Numbered from the stretch's first letter, positions 39,099-48,351 are shown. The stretch: 64,000 nt of DNA from Streptomyces sp. NBC_01803 (GCF_035917415.1 NZ_CP109073.1:1426001-1490000), one strand, 5' to 3'. The notes: generated by a model not told the origin, from the letters alone. Program-made: numbers and translations.

Positions 39099-39139
39099 GT
39101 CGCGATCCCGCCCGTGCGCGGGCCGGGGCGGCGGATGTA

Positions 39140-39605
39140 CTGGCCCGCTTGACCGGCACCAGTGAACTCGCCGCCCTGGCCCGGCACTTCCACGCGCTGC
39201 ACCGGGCGGACACCCACTGGTGCTGCCCAGCGCCTGAGACGCGGCCAGTGCCCGCCTCGTGATGCGGGCCGGTGCCGCCGCCGTCGCGACCCTCAGCTCG
39301 GGCGTCGCCCGGGGCCTGGGGGATGCCGGAGGGCGACCGGCTCGGCCGGGGCGCGGCGCTGGCGCTGATCGCCCGGGTCGCCGCGGCCGTGTCCGTGCCG
39401 GTGACCGCGGACGTCGAGAGCGGCTTCGCCGAGGACGCCGCCGGGGTCGACGAGACCGTGCGCGGGGTGCTGGCCGCGGGCGCGGTCGGCGTGAACTGGA
39501 GGACACCCACCACCGGGGCTCAAAGCCGCTGCGCCCGCCGCCGACCAGGCCGCCCGGCTGGCGGCGGCCCGTGCGGCGGTGGACACCGGGGACCCGGCGT
39601 CGGTG
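39140..39605 (+). pseudogene. Isocitrate lyase/PEP mutase family relic
   Basis: A decayed gene of the PEP-mutase family. ARHFHALHRADT at the N-terminus is followed by a frameshift and a TGG-to-TGA change in what was a [16 protein letters not shown] segment. [18 protein letters not shown] is then in a third frame. A further shift leads to a long clean part ([31 protein letters not shown] in shortened form, [22 protein letters not shown]). Another single-base loss shifts the following [11 protein letters not shown]. The C-terminal half is missing. Identity is clear; it is not functional. Confidence 0.8.
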
Positions 39606-39619
39606 GCGGCCGGCCTCCG

Positions 39620-39961
39620 GTGTGGCTGGATCTGACCGGGGACGGCGGCGAGGGCATGGTCGGCAAGCCGCGCGAGGCGTGGGTGCGCGGCGCGGACGGC
39701 CGGCTGGTCCAGCCGAGGATCACGTGCCGGGGCCGGGAGTACCTGCGGATCTCTTACGGTCCCGAGTGCTCCCGGCCCGAGCACCTGGCCAGGCTGCGCG
39801 AGCGCGGCCTGGGCCACAAACGGTTTCTCGCGCTGCGCGAGTACGCCCTCGGCTTGGAGGCCCTGGACCGGCTGGCCGACGGCGAGCCGCTGTGGCGCGT
39901 GCACGAGGCGGTGTTCGCGGTGCTGGCGCTGGAGTCGGAGCCGGTCGTCCCGCGGCTGTAG
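39620..39961 (+). pseudogene. Polynucleotide kinase-phosphatase C-terminal relic
   Basis: The last about 110 codons of a bacterial Pnkp, the RNA-repair kinase/phosphatase/ligase. [11 protein letters not shown] matches ligase motif V (normally GGEGMVVKP). Then come [60 protein letters not shown] and a closing [10 protein letters not shown]. The kinase, phosphatase and most of the adenylyltransferase domain are absent. Its frame happens to be continuous with the 3' part of the PEP-mutase relic, giving a false 229-codon fusion reading. Confidence 0.75.
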
Positions 39962-39984
39962 GAGGGGTCGTCCAGAATGGTGGC

Positions 39985-41220
39985 ATGACCTTCCACGTCG
40001 ATTCGGAGACCGGGCGCCTGCGCCGTGTGATCTTGCACCGCCCGGGTCTGGAGCTGAAGCGACTCACGCCGACCAACAAGGACGAGCTGCTCTTCGACGA
40101 CGTGCTGTGGGTGCGCCGCGCGCAGCAGGAGCACGACGTCTTCTCCGACCTGCTGCGCGCCCGGGGCGTCGAGGTGCACCTGTTCGGTGAGCTGCTCGCC
40201 GAGAGCCTCGACATCCCGGCCGCGCGCGCCCTGGTGCTGGACCGGGTCTTCGACGAGCGCGAGTACGGCCCGCTGGCCACGGACCTGCTGCGGGCGTCCT
40301 TCGACGCGCTGCCGACCGGAGAGCTGGCCGAGGCGCTGATCGGCGGGATGACCAAGCGGGAGTATCTGGAGCGGCACGAGGAGCCCGCCTCCATGCGGTT
40401 CCATGTGATGGAGCCGGACGACTTCCTGCTGCACCCGCTGCCCAACCACCTCTTCGCCCGGGACGCCTCCGCGTGGGTGTACGACGGGGTGGCGATCAAC
40501 GCGATGCGCTGGCCGGCCAGGCAGCGGGAGACCGTGCACTTCGAGGCGGTGTACGGCCACCACCCGCTGTTCACCGGTCGGCGGGCGGGCGCGTTCCACC
40601 TCTGGTCGGAGGGGCGGGGCGCGCACCCGTCCACGATCGAGGGCGGCGACGTGCTGGTGATCGGCAACGGCGCGGTGCTGGTCGGGATGAGCGAACGGAC
40701 CACGCCGCAGGCGGTGGAGCTGCTCGCGCGGCGCCTGTTCGAGGCGGGGTCGGCGCGCACCATCGTGGCCGTGGACCTGCCCAAGCGGCGGGCGTTCATG
40801 CACCTGGACACGGTGCTGACGATGGTGGACGGCGAAACGTTCACGCAGTACGCGGGCCTGGGCATGCTCCGCTCCTACACCATCGAGCCGGGCGGGGACG
40901 GGCAGGAACTGAAGGTCACCGACCATCCGCCGGAGCACATGCACCGGGCGATCGCCGCCGCGCTGGGCCTGGACCGCGTCCGGGTGCTCACCCCGGTCCA
41001 GGACGTGCGCTCGGCCGAGCGCGAGCAGTGGGACGACGGCTGCAACGTGCTGGCCGTGGAGCCCGGCGTCGTGGTGGCCTACGAGCGGACCGTCACCGCC
41101 AACACGTACCTGCGCGACCAGGGTTTCGAGGTGCTGGAGATCCCCGGCAGCGAACTGGGCCGCGGCCGGGGCGGCCCTCGCTGCATGAGCTGCCCGGTCG
41201 AACGCGACCCGGTCCACTGA
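39985..41220 (+). CDS. arcA: Arginine deiminase
   Basis: A 411-residue enzyme that hydrolyses arginine to citrulline and ammonia, first step of the ADI pathway. The guanidino-group-modifying fold is shown by [12 protein letters not shown] (Asp-containing), [25 protein letters not shown] (catalytic His) and the catalytic Cys400 in [13 protein letters not shown]. Length is usual. The ATG at 39985 lacks a clear ribosome site. The next gene, ornithine carbamoyltransferase, turns citrulline into ornithine and carbamoyl phosphate, so the pair could supply ATP if a carbamate kinase exists elsewhere. Confidence 0.96.
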   Translation: MTFHVDSETGRLRRVILHRPGLELKRLTPTNKDELLFDDVLWVRRAQQEHDVFSDLLRARGVEVHLFGELLAESLDIPAARALVLDRVFDEREYGPLATDLLRASFDALPTGELAEALIGGMTKREYLERHEEPASMRFHVMEPDDFLLHPLPNHLFARDASAWVYDGVAINAMRWPARQRETVHFEAVYGHHPLFTGRRAGAFHLWSEGRGAHPSTIEGGDVLVIGNGAVLVGMSERTTPQAVELLARRLFEAGSARTIVAVDLPKRRAFMHLDTVLTMVDGETFTQYAGLGMLRSYTIEPGGDGQELKVTDHPPEHMHRAIAAALGLDRVRVLTPVQDVRSAEREQWDDGCNVLAVEPGVVVAYERTVTANTYLRDQGFEVLEIPGSELGRGRGGPRCMSCPVERDPVH

Positions 41221-41223
41221 GGG

Positions 41224-41355
41224 TCAGCCGCGGGCGGGGCCGGTCGAGTGGCGGACCGTCACGGGCGAGACCCCCAGCTCGCGGGCGAGGTCAGCGACGC
41301 GCAAGCTGCCCCGGGACCGCACGAGTTCCAGAACGCGCCCGTGCCGCTGGTCCAC
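41224..41355 (-). pseudogene. DeoR-family regulator HTH relic
   Basis: A minus-strand stretch reads [20 protein letters not shown] and [16 protein letters not shown], the N-terminal winged HTH of a DeoR-type repressor. It stops four residues after RHSTG, where an intact regulator would continue with the rest of the wing and a sugar-binding domain of about 200 residues. The nearest upstream ATG is out of frame. It occupies most of the gap between arcA and arcB and is probably a deletion remnant. Confidence 0.65.
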
Positions 41356-41432
41356 TGCGTCCGCATGCCGGTCCCCCCTCCTTCGCCGGTTCCCGCGAGG
41401 ATCACCGTCCTTCCGGCGACCCGGAAAACAGC

Positions 41433-41463
41433 CTTGCATAGTCATGTAGGATCACGTATACAA
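41433..41463. promoter_or_regulatory. Candidate ARG box before arcB
   Basis: TTGCATA and TATACAA form an imperfect inverted repeat (one mismatch) separated by 16 bp, in an AT-rich patch 35-70 bp before the arcB start. Streptomycete ArgR operators are AT-rich imperfect palindromes containing TTGCATA-like words, so this may be an ArgR site. The same patch probably holds the promoter. Confidence 0.5.
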
Positions 41464-41499
41464 TTTCAGCCCATCCGAGCGACGCACCTAGGAGCCGCT

Positions 41500-42498
41500 A
41501 TGGCGACAGAGCTCACGGGCCGCCACTTTCTCAAGGAGCTCGACCTCACCCCTGAGGAGTTCCGGTCCCTGATCGGCCTAGCGGCCAAGCTGAAGGCCGC
41601 CAAGCGGTTCGGCACGGAGGAGCGGCGGCTCGCGGGGAAGAACATCGCGCTGATCTTCGAGAAGAGCTCGACACGCACCCGATGCGCGTTCGAGGTGGCC
41701 GCCGCCGACCAGGGTGCTTCCACCACCTATCTCGACCCGGCGGGCTCGCACATCGGGTACAAGGAGTCGGCCCGGGACACCGCGCGCGTGCTGGGCCGGA
41801 TGTTCGACGCGATCCAGTACCGGGGCAGCGCCCAGCGGATCGTCGAGGAGCTGGCCGCCCACGCCGGGGTCCCGGTGTACAACGGCCTGACCGACGAGTG
41901 GCACCCCACCCAGATGCTGGCGGACGTGCTCACCATGACCGAGCACAGCGGCAAGCCGCTGGAGTGGATGGCCTTCGCCTACCTCGGCGACGCCCGCAAC
42001 AACATGGGCAACTCCTACCTGATCACCGGCGCGCTGCTCGGCATGGACGTGCGGATCGTCGCGCCCGAGTCGCTCTGGCCCGAGGCGTCGGTCCGCGCCG
42101 AGGCCGCCCGGCTCGCCGCCGGGACCGGCGCCCGGATCACCCTCACCGCGGACGTCGCCGCGGGCGTGCGCGGCGCGGACTTCGTGGCCACCGACGTCTG
42201 GGTCTCGCTGGGCGAGCCCAAGGAGGCGTGGGACGAGCGGATCGCGCTGCTGACGCCGTACGCCGTCACCATGGACGTGCTGCGGGCGACCGGCAATCCG
42301 GACGTGCGGTTCCTGCACTGCCTGCCCGCCTTCCACGACCTGGGCACCCAGGTGGGCCGCGAGATCCACGCCCGGCACGGGCTGGAGTCGCTCGAAGTCA
42401 CGGACGAGGTCTTCGAGTCGCCGCACTCGGTGGTCTTCGACCAGGCGGAGAACCGGCTGCACACCATCAAGGCGCTGATGGTCGCCACCCTCGGCTGA
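41500..42498 (+). CDS. arcB: Ornithine carbamoyltransferase
   Basis: A 332-residue transcarbamylase. The carbamoyl-phosphate loop is SSTRTR (56-61). The second site is [12 protein letters not shown], and the ornithine/catalytic Cys is in [22 protein letters not shown] and DVWVSLGE are family segments. The ATG has GGAG 5 nt upstream. Pairing with arcA suggests the catabolic role (arcB) rather than the biosynthetic argF; the sequence alone does not prove direction. The presence of an ARG-box-like site points to arginine control. Confidence 0.95.
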   Translation: MATELTGRHFLKELDLTPEEFRSLIGLAAKLKAAKRFGTEERRLAGKNIALIFEKSSTRTRCAFEVAAADQGASTTYLDPAGSHIGYKESARDTARVLGRMFDAIQYRGSAQRIVEELAAHAGVPVYNGLTDEWHPTQMLADVLTMTEHSGKPLEWMAFAYLGDARNNMGNSYLITGALLGMDVRIVAPESLWPEASVRAEAARLAAGTGARITLTADVAAGVRGADFVATDVWVSLGEPKEAWDERIALLTPYAVTMDVLRATGNPDVRFLHCLPAFHDLGTQVGREIHARHGLESLEVTDEVFESPHSVVFDQAENRLHTIKALMVATLG

Positions 42499-42585
42499 CG
42501 CGGCGCGCGACGGGCCGTTCACCTGGCGGGGATAGGGTCGCGGGCGACTTCCGTCCCCCGCGTCTCCCCCGCCCCAGGAGCCCGA

Positions 42586-43854
42586 GTGTCCCCCGCCCCG
42601 CCCGACATGCCGCCCGAGACCCCGTCCGGGACCCCGCCCGAGGTGCCGCCCGGCGCGCCGCCCGAGGTGCCGCTGCGCACCATCGCCCGGGAATGGGGCC
42701 GGATCGGCGTCCTCGGGTTCGGCGGGCCGCCCACGCACATCGCCCTGCTGCGGGAGCTGTGCGTGAAGCGCCGGCGCTGGGTGTCGGGGCGCGACTTCGA
42801 GGACGGCATCGCGGTGACCAACCTGCTGCCGGGGCCCGCCTCGACGCAGCTCGCGATTCTCACCGCGTGGTGGCTGCGCGGCGCGTGGGGCGCGGTGGTG
42901 GGCGGCTTCTGCTTCATCGTGCCGGGGTTGGTGCTGATCCTGGCGCTGGCCGCGCTCTTCCTCGCGGGGGACCCGCCCGGCTGGGTCAACGGAGCGGCGG
43001 CGGGCGCCGGTTCGGCCGTGGCGGCGGTGGCCGTCCAGGCCGGCGCCCAGATGGTGCCGGACAGCCTGCGCCGCGCCGCCGGCCGGGCGGCGCGGGCGCG
43101 CTGGGCGTGTTACCTGACCGCGGGCGCCGGCGCCGCCGTGCTGCTTGGGCCGTGGCTGGTGCTGGTGCTGCTCGCCGCCGGGCTCGCCGAGCTGGCGGTG
43201 CACGGGGTGCGCCGCGCCCGCGCGGCCCGCGCCCCGGCGCCGCCCGCCACGCGGGGCCGACCGGGCGGCGGCGCGCGGCTGTGGGCGCTGCTGGCCGCCC
43301 TCCCGGTCACCGCGGCGGCGGCCTCGCTCTCCGCGCTGACGTGGGTGGCGTATAAGGTCGGCGCCCTGTCCTACGGCGGCGGCTTCGTGATCATCCCGCT
43401 GATGCGGTCGGACGCGGTGGACGGCCACGGCTGGATGACGGACGGCGAGTTCCTCAACGCGGTGGCGCTCGGGCAGATCACGCCCGGCCCGGTGGTGCAG
43501 ACGGTCGCGGTCGTCGGCTACGCGGCGGCGGGGCTCGGTGGCGGACTGCTCGCCGCGGCGGTCGCGTTCGGGCCGTCGTTCCTGCTGATCGTCCTGGGCG
43601 CCGGGCACTTCGAGCGCGTCCGCTCGGCGCCCGCGGTCCAGGCGTTCTTCGGCGGCGCCGGGCCGGCGGTGATCGGCGCCATCTGCGGCTCGGCGGTGCC
43701 GCTGGCGCTCGCCCTCCAACACGCCTGGCAGTACGCCGTGCTGGGCCTCGCGGCCGTGCTGCTGCTGGCGGCGCGCAGGGGGGTGGTCGGCACGCTGCTG
43801 ATCTGCGGCGGCCTCGGCGTGGCGGCGGCACTGGCGGGGTGGGCGGTGGTCTGA
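42586..43854 (+). CDS. chrA: Chromate transporter (ChrA family)
   Basis: A 422-residue two-domain ChrA protein. Each half begins with the family pattern: IGVLGFGGPPTHIALLR in the first, KVGALSYGGGFVIIPLM in the second. Each also has a GPxxTQ-like motif (LLPGPASTQLAIL, QITPGPVVQTVAVVGY). About 10-12 hydrophobic helices are expected. ChrA proteins export chromate in exchange for other oxyanions. The N-terminus carries an unusual Pro-rich run of about 25 residues (PPETPSGTPPEVPPG). The GTG has AGGAG 5 nt upstream. Confidence 0.95.
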   Translation: MSPAPPDMPPETPSGTPPEVPPGAPPEVPLRTIAREWGRIGVLGFGGPPTHIALLRELCVKRRRWVSGRDFEDGIAVTNLLPGPASTQLAILTAWWLRGAWGAVVGGFCFIVPGLVLILALAALFLAGDPPGWVNGAAAGAGSAVAAVAVQAGAQMVPDSLRRAAGRAARARWACYLTAGAGAAVLLGPWLVLVLLAAGLAELAVHGVRRARAARAPAPPATRGRPGGGARLWALLAALPVTAAAASLSALTWVAYKVGALSYGGGFVIIPLMRSDAVDGHGWMTDGEFLNAVALGQITPGPVVQTVAVVGYAAAGLGGGLLAAAVAFGPSFLLIVLGAGHFERVRSAPAVQAFFGGAGPAVIGAICGSAVPLALALQHAWQYAVLGLAAVLLLAARRGVVGTLLICGGLGVAAALAGWAVV

Positions 43855-44168
43855 CCGGCGCGGCGGCGAACGTGCCGATCGGCCACCGGCCGTCCGTGGC
43901 CCGTTCTAGACTGGGCCCGTGGGGCGGTGCCATGGCCGCGCCGACGGACCGGGGAGGTTCAGTCGGGGGCATGGGTCCGGTGGTCGCCGCGGGCTTGGGG
44001 GCCGCGGTCGAAGGGGGGCTTTCTGTGATGCCGGACATCTCCGCGCGCCCGCTGTCAGCGACGGCGCGCGGGACGAAGCCGCACTCCACGATCACCCTCG
44101 CGACGGTGGCCTCGGCTGCCTCCCTGGAATGCCGCCGACGCGCGAGATCCGACGATCGAAGGAACGAC
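43855..44168. other. Spacer between chrA and secreted trefoil gene
   Basis: 314 bp without a convincing gene. TAGACT near 43906-43911 would make a good -10 element for the downstream gene. The frame of the secreted protein stays open back through this spacer, but the added residues would bury its signal peptide. Confidence 0.45.
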
Positions 44169-44816
44169 GTGACACGAAACGTGAGACGGAGAGCCGCGCT
44201 TCTCTTCTCCTTGAGCGGTCTGCTGGCCGCTTCGGCGCTGGGCACAGCGACGGCGGAAGCCGCCGGGCGGAGCGCCGCGGAGCCGGTCGCGCCGGAGGGG
44301 TGGGAGCTGGTCGAGGGTCCGGAGCTCGCCTCCCTGGCCGGCGGCGAGCTCAACACGCTGGCCGCGGACAACGTCGAGGGGCCGTACGGGCTCCAGTCCG
44401 TCAAGAACGGCCTGTTCGTGGCGAACGAGGTCACGTACAGGGCGCCGTACACCGGTCTGCAGCGGGCCCGCTCCACCGGGTGGAACGGCTCGTGGGAGGA
44501 CCTCTACCTCGAGTGGAACGAGGCCACGGAGTCCTACGCCATCTTCTCCGGCGCCACCGGCCTGTACGTGGCGGTCGAGAAGAACTGGTCGGGCTCGGAC
44601 AACGGCCTGCTGCGGGCCCGTTCCACCAGTGTGGGCGGCTGGGAGCGGTTCTCCGTGTGGTTCAACGAGGACAGCGGCCACTACGCCCTGCAGTCCCTGG
44701 CGAACGGCCGCTTCGTGGCCATGGAGAACAGCTGGACCGGCACCCGCCAGTACGCGCTGCGGGCCCGCTCCACGGACATCAACGGCTCGTGGGAAGAGTT
44801 CGACTTCTGGGGCTGA
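44169..44816 (+). CDS. Secreted beta-trefoil (fascin-like) protein
   Basis: A 215-residue secreted protein. A Sec signal (MTRNVRRRAALLFSLSG) runs to about residue 33, with a cleavage-type TAEAAG. The mature part contains three tandem units of about 46 residues: YGLQSVKNGLFVANE...GLQRARS, YAIFSGATGLYVAVE...GLLRARS and YALQSLANGRFVAME...ALRARS. Each ends in a W-E aromatic motif. Three such units make a fascin-like beta-trefoil, which typically binds sugars or proteins. The GTG has AAGGA 5 nt upstream. It stands alone, with no enzyme domain. Confidence 0.8.
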   Translation: MTRNVRRRAALLFSLSGLLAASALGTATAEAAGRSAAEPVAPEGWELVEGPELASLAGGELNTLAADNVEGPYGLQSVKNGLFVANEVTYRAPYTGLQRARSTGWNGSWEDLYLEWNEATESYAIFSGATGLYVAVEKNWSGSDNGLLRARSTSVGGWERFSVWFNEDSGHYALQSLANGRFVAMENSWTGTRQYALRARSTDINGSWEEFDFWG

Positions 44817-44893
44817 CCCGATGGCCGGCCGGCCGCGCGGCGCGGAGCGTGCCCCCCCTTGGGGCGCGTGCCGCGCGGCTGGCTCACCGGCCG

Positions 44894-45412
44894 TCAGATC
44901 CCGTCCTCGCGCCCGTGCTTCTCGAACTTCACGGCCTCGGGGCCTGACACGGTGACGCCCGCCGCCCGCAGCTCCGCCTCTATCTCACGCGGCACCCGCG
45001 CCTCGTACGTCCCGTGCGCCCCGCGCACCAGCACCACCCGGTGCCCCCGGTCCAGCGCCGCCCGCGCCGTGGCCCGCACGCAGAACTCGCTCTGCATTCC
45101 CGCCACCACCATCTCGGAGCCGACCGGGATCAGCGACCCCAGCCCGGTCCCGGCGAAGGCGTCCGGCTTCGCCTTGTCGACGACATGCTCACCGGCGCGT
45201 ATCTCATGGATCAACTCCCAGCCAGGCGTACCCGGTTCGTCGGGGTCACCGTCCACGCCGCCGTTACGGACGTGGACGACGAGGGAGCCGGCGGAACGGG
45301 CCCGGCCCAGCAGCTCCTCGATCGCGGCCGAGACCGCCGCCGCACCCAGCACGGGGGCGGGTGGCAACAACATGTTCTTCTGCACGTCCAGGAGAAGCAG
45401 CACGGAGGCCAT
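44894..45412 (-). CDS. Cysteine hydrolase (isochorismatase family)
   Basis: A 172-residue protein with the isochorismatase-like fold. The catalytic triad is visible: Asp9 (LLLDVQ), Lys80 (VVDKAKPDAF) and Cys111 (MQSEFCVRATAR). A cis-peptide-type VVAGMQSE precedes the Cys. Family members hydrolyse isochorismate, nicotinamide or other amides; the substrate here is unknown. The gene stands alone, convergent with the trefoil gene. The start is the ATG at 45412. Confidence 0.92.
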   Translation of the reverse strand: MASVLLLLDVQKNMLLPPAPVLGAAAVSAAIEELLGRARSAGSLVVHVRNGGVDGDPDEPGTPGWELIHEIRAGEHVVDKAKPDAFAGTGLGSLIPVGSEMVVAGMQSEFCVRATARAALDRGHRVVLVRGAHGTYEARVPREIEAELRAAGVTVSGPEAVKFEKHGREDGI

Positions 45413-45549
45413 CCGCGCAGCCTAACAACCGCGTGTGACGCCCAGATCACCCGGCGGGTCGGGACGGTAAACCGCCGGGGCGGCCGGGGACCCGGGAGTC
45501 CACGGCCGCCCCGGCGGAAGATCGCCGGAAGGTCGGCGAGCGGGGCCGG

Positions 45550-46218
45550 TCAGCCGGCGTCGTCGTCCTCGGTCGGCCCCGCGTGCCACATGCTCTTCAA
45601 CTCCGTCCAGCTCGGGGCGGGTCCCGACAGCGGCCGGGCGGCCGGCGCGCGCAGCCCGTCCAGCAGCAGGTCCACGTACCGCCGGTGGAGCTGCTCGACA
45701 CGCTCGGTCGGGGCCGGCAGGCGCGCGTTGAGGTGATCGAGGCTGAGCATCACATCGCCGGCGCCCACGTCCTCGCGCAACGCCCCTGCGGCCTGGGCCC
45801 GTTGGACGAGAGCGTCCACCGCGACCCGCAGCCGCTCGGCGGCGGCGTCGATCTCGGGCGTGGCGGCCAGCCGACCGCCCACGATGGAGAGCATGCCGCC
45901 GTCGTTGTCCGGGCGCAGGGCCCGGCGCATGAACTCCACGAAGGCTTCCCAGGGATCGACGCGCGCGCCCGCCTCCTCCGCCACCTCGGTGAGCCGGGCC
46001 ATGGCCACGAGCTGGATGCGCCGGACGAGGTCCTCCTTGCTGCCGTAGCGGCGGTAGAGGCTGCCCATGCCGATTCCGGCCCGGCGGGCGATCAGCGAAA
46101 CGGGGGCGTCCCAGCCGAAGTCGGCGAAGACCTGCCGCGCGGCCCGCAGAAGCCGCTCGTCATTCCGGCCGGCCTCCCTCTGTCGTCCCCTCGGGGGCTT
46201 GGGGCGCTCCGCTCGCAT
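45550..46218 (-). CDS. TetR-family transcriptional regulator
   Basis: A 222-residue repressor with an N-terminal TetR HTH (about 22-68: ERLLRAARQVFADFGWDAPVSLIARRAG in parts, IGMGSLYRRYGSKEDLV). The C-terminal ligand domain has WEAFVEFMRRALRPDNDGG. It follows an MFS exporter gene by 29 bp on the same strand, so both are one transcript. A 21-bp perfect palindrome in front of that transcript is its likely operator. This is the usual arrangement for self-regulated drug efflux. Confidence 0.93.
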   Translation of the reverse strand: MRAERPKPPRGRQREAGRNDERLLRAARQVFADFGWDAPVSLIARRAGIGMGSLYRRYGSKEDLVRRIQLVAMARLTEVAEEAGARVDPWEAFVEFMRRALRPDNDGGMLSIVGGRLAATPEIDAAAERLRVAVDALVQRAQAAGALREDVGAGDVMLSLDHLNARLPAPTERVEQLHRRYVDLLLDGLRAPAARPLSGPAPSWTELKSMWHAGPTEDDDAG

Positions 46219-46247
46219 GGGTGCCTCCGACTCCGCTCATCAATCCG

Positions 46248-47705
46248 TCAGTGCGAGGCGGCCCCCTGCGGTGCGGGCACCCCGGCCGCCGGTCCGGACC
46301 CCGACCGGTAGGGGCGGGGACGCAGAACGGCGACAAGAACGATACCCACCACGCCGAGGGCCGCGGCCAGCCAGAATCCCGTGGTGAACGCGCTCTCGGA
46401 CGGGATGCCGGTGTTCGCGATCGTCTTGGCCTCCAGCAGGGCGGCGGCGGCCTGGGCGCCGATCGCGCTGCCGACGGTGCGCACGACTGTGTTCAGGCCG
46501 TTGCCCGCGGCCAGCTCCTGGCGGGGCACGATGGACGCCACCAGATCGGCCAGGGCGGCGAAGCCGAAGCCGGAGCCGGCGCCCACGAGGCAGAAGAGCG
46601 CGGCGAGTTCGAACGTGCCGCCGTGCCACAGCGCCGTCGTCACCGCGCCGGCCGTCATCAGGATCATCGCGGCGAACAGCGGTGCGCGCGGTCCGAACCG
46701 GGCCGCGAGCGGAGCGGTGGCGCCACCGGCGGCCATCGTGCACACCGAGGCGGGGAGCAGCAGCAGACCGGACTCCACCACCGAGTGGCCCTGTCCGTAG
46801 TCCGTGATCTCGCCGGGCATCTGGAGCAGGAGCGGCAGCAGCACGTAGAAGAAGAACGGCACGACGCCGAGGAGCAACGACGCCAGGTTGGTGAAGAGCA
46901 TCGGCGGGTGGGCGAAGAGCCGCAGGTCCACCAGCGGGTCGGCCTGCCGGGACTCGACGGCGACCAGCACGGCGAACAGCGCGAGGGAGCCGGCGAAGAG
47001 ACCGATCACGCCGGGAGAGCCCCAGCCCCACGAGTCGCCCTGCGTGATGCCGAGCAGCAGCAGCGACAGGGCGCCGGCCAGCACGACCGCGCCGGGGATG
47101 TCCACAGTCCGGTCGGCGGCGCCCGGACGGCGCGGGGTCTCGGGCACGAACCGCACCACGAGGGCGGTGGCCACGACGATGAGCACGGCTTCGAAGCCGA
47201 ACATCCAGCGCCAGGAGTAGTCCTCGATGATGAGGCCGCCGACGAGGAGGCCGAGGCCCGCGCCGCCGCCGAGCATGGCCGCGGTGACGCCGAAGCTGGC
47301 GGCTATCCGCTCCGGCGGCATGGACTCGCGGATGATCGCCAGGGCGAGCGGCAGCATCGCCATGCTGACGCCCTCCAGCGCGCGCATCGCGATCAGCGTC
47401 TCGACGTTGGGCGCCGCGGCGGCGCCGACCGTGCTCGCCAGGAAGGCGAGCAGCGTGACGATCATCATCCGGCGGTGCCCGAACCGGTCGCCGAGGGCGC
47501 TGATCACGGGCGTGAGCACGGCGGAGCCGAGCAGGAACGCGGTGATCAGCCAGGCGGCGGTACCGGTGTCCGTCTCCAGTTTCTCGGTCAGCACCGGCAG
47601 CGCCGGGACGACCATCGTCTGCATGAGTGTGTAGGAGCCGACCGATATCAGCAACGCCGTCAGGAGCGCGTTGGGATTGGGTCGTTGGGTGACTGGGGTT
47701 GTCAT
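46248..47705 (-). CDS. MFS multidrug exporter (DHA2-like)
   Basis: A 485-residue major-facilitator exporter with 14 predicted helices. The antiporter motif A-like ALGDRFGHRRMM lies after helix 2. Motif C-type GGGAGLGLLVGGLII is in helix 5, and DYSWRWMFGFEAVLI follows. These mark the drug:H+ antiporter group. It is encoded directly upstream of its TetR repressor, and a perfect palindrome lies 12 bp before its start codon. The exported drug is unknown. Confidence 0.93.
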   Translation of the reverse strand: MTTPVTQRPNPNALLTALLISVGSYTLMQTMVVPALPVLTEKLETDTGTAAWLITAFLLGSAVLTPVISALGDRFGHRRMMIVTLLAFLASTVGAAAAPNVETLIAMRALEGVSMAMLPLALAIIRESMPPERIAASFGVTAAMLGGGAGLGLLVGGLIIEDYSWRWMFGFEAVLIVVATALVVRFVPETPRRPGAADRTVDIPGAVVLAGALSLLLLGITQGDSWGWGSPGVIGLFAGSLALFAVLVAVESRQADPLVDLRLFAHPPMLFTNLASLLLGVVPFFFYVLLPLLLQMPGEITDYGQGHSVVESGLLLLPASVCTMAAGGATAPLAARFGPRAPLFAAMILMTAGAVTTALWHGGTFELAALFCLVGAGSGFGFAALADLVASIVPRQELAAGNGLNTVVRTVGSAIGAQAAAALLEAKTIANTGIPSESAFTTGFWLAAALGVVGIVLVAVLRPRPYRSGSGPAAGVPAPQGAASH

Positions 47706-47717
47706 GCCCTCAATGCT

Positions 47718-47738
47718 ATCGGAGCGGAGCGCTCCGAT
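47718..47738. promoter_or_regulatory. TetR operator before the MFS-TetR operon
   Basis: Perfect 9-bp arms ATCGGAGCG (47718-47726) and CGCTCCGAT (47730-47738) around GAG form a TetR-type operator. It ends 12 bp before the MFS start codon, so bound repressor would block transcription or overlap the start site. Confidence 0.8.
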
Positions 47739-47749
47739 CCAACCGCGCG

Positions 47750-48110
47750 ACGCCCACCACCACGGCGTGGTTCGGCGGCCGGCCGCGACTCGGTGGCACG
47801 CGGCGCGGGATGCGTCAGCCGGTCCTCACATGACGGGCCGGGGGCGCGGCGGGCCGGCGTGGGGTCGGCGATCGTCACGGTGCCGCCGGGCGCCGGCCCA
47901 GCGGCACCGGGGTCGGGGGGCGCGGCGGGCCGGCCCGCTTGTCCGCCCCCGCCGCCGTCCGGCACCGCCCGGTCGAACGGCCCGTGCGCCACGATCTCCC
48001 GCCGGTCGTCGTCGGTCCCCGCGTGCGACGGTGACCCGGTCGTCGTCGGCGACCAGCTCCCGGGCCACCCGAACGAGCCCGGGCCGGCGCCCGACGCTCA
48101 CCAGCCGCAC
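47750..48110 (-). pseudogene. O-methyltransferase relic
   Basis: Minus-strand fragments in two frames match an O-methyltransferase common in streptomycetes. VRLVSVGRRPGLVRVARELVADDD ends the first stretch, DRVTVARGDRR follows, then after a shift REIVAHGPFDRAVPDGGG. A last degraded part has GGTVTIADPTPA. The usual Glu after the second strand and the Asp of the metal site are changed (GRRPG for E-x-D/R-P, RAVPDGG for LVVLDGG). The N-terminal half is missing. The rest of 47739-48351 holds no gene. Confidence 0.65.
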
Positions 48111-48175
48111 CCCCCGGGCCCGGTCCCGGCCGCCGGCCAGGTCAACCGCACCCCGGGCCCGGTCCCGGCCGCCGG
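48106..48175. repeat. Direct repeat of about 30 bp
   Basis: Two near-identical copies, at 48106-48136 and 48147-48175, differ only by C-run length and are separated by 10 bp. The shared core is GGGCCCGGTCCCGGCCGCC. They lie at the 5' edge of the O-methyltransferase relic, and recombination between them may relate to the loss of its N-terminal half. Confidence 0.75.
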
Positions 48176-48351
48176 AGTGCCCGGGGCGCGCCACCGGCCA
48201 ACGCGGGGAGCGGCACCCCCGTTCAAAACGGCAGCAGGGCCACGAGACCCTGCCTCCGGACACCTTCACCGCCCGCGCCGTCAAGGCGGCGGAGTCCCGA
48301 TCCCCAGGTAAGCGCGGGTCCCGTGAACCGGCATGCAAGAATCCTTCCCCG

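Noticed and set aside
39272..39961. A 229-codon gene as a single protein
   Set aside because: It joins pieces of two unrelated families, each with lost domains and frameshifts, so it is recorded as two relics.
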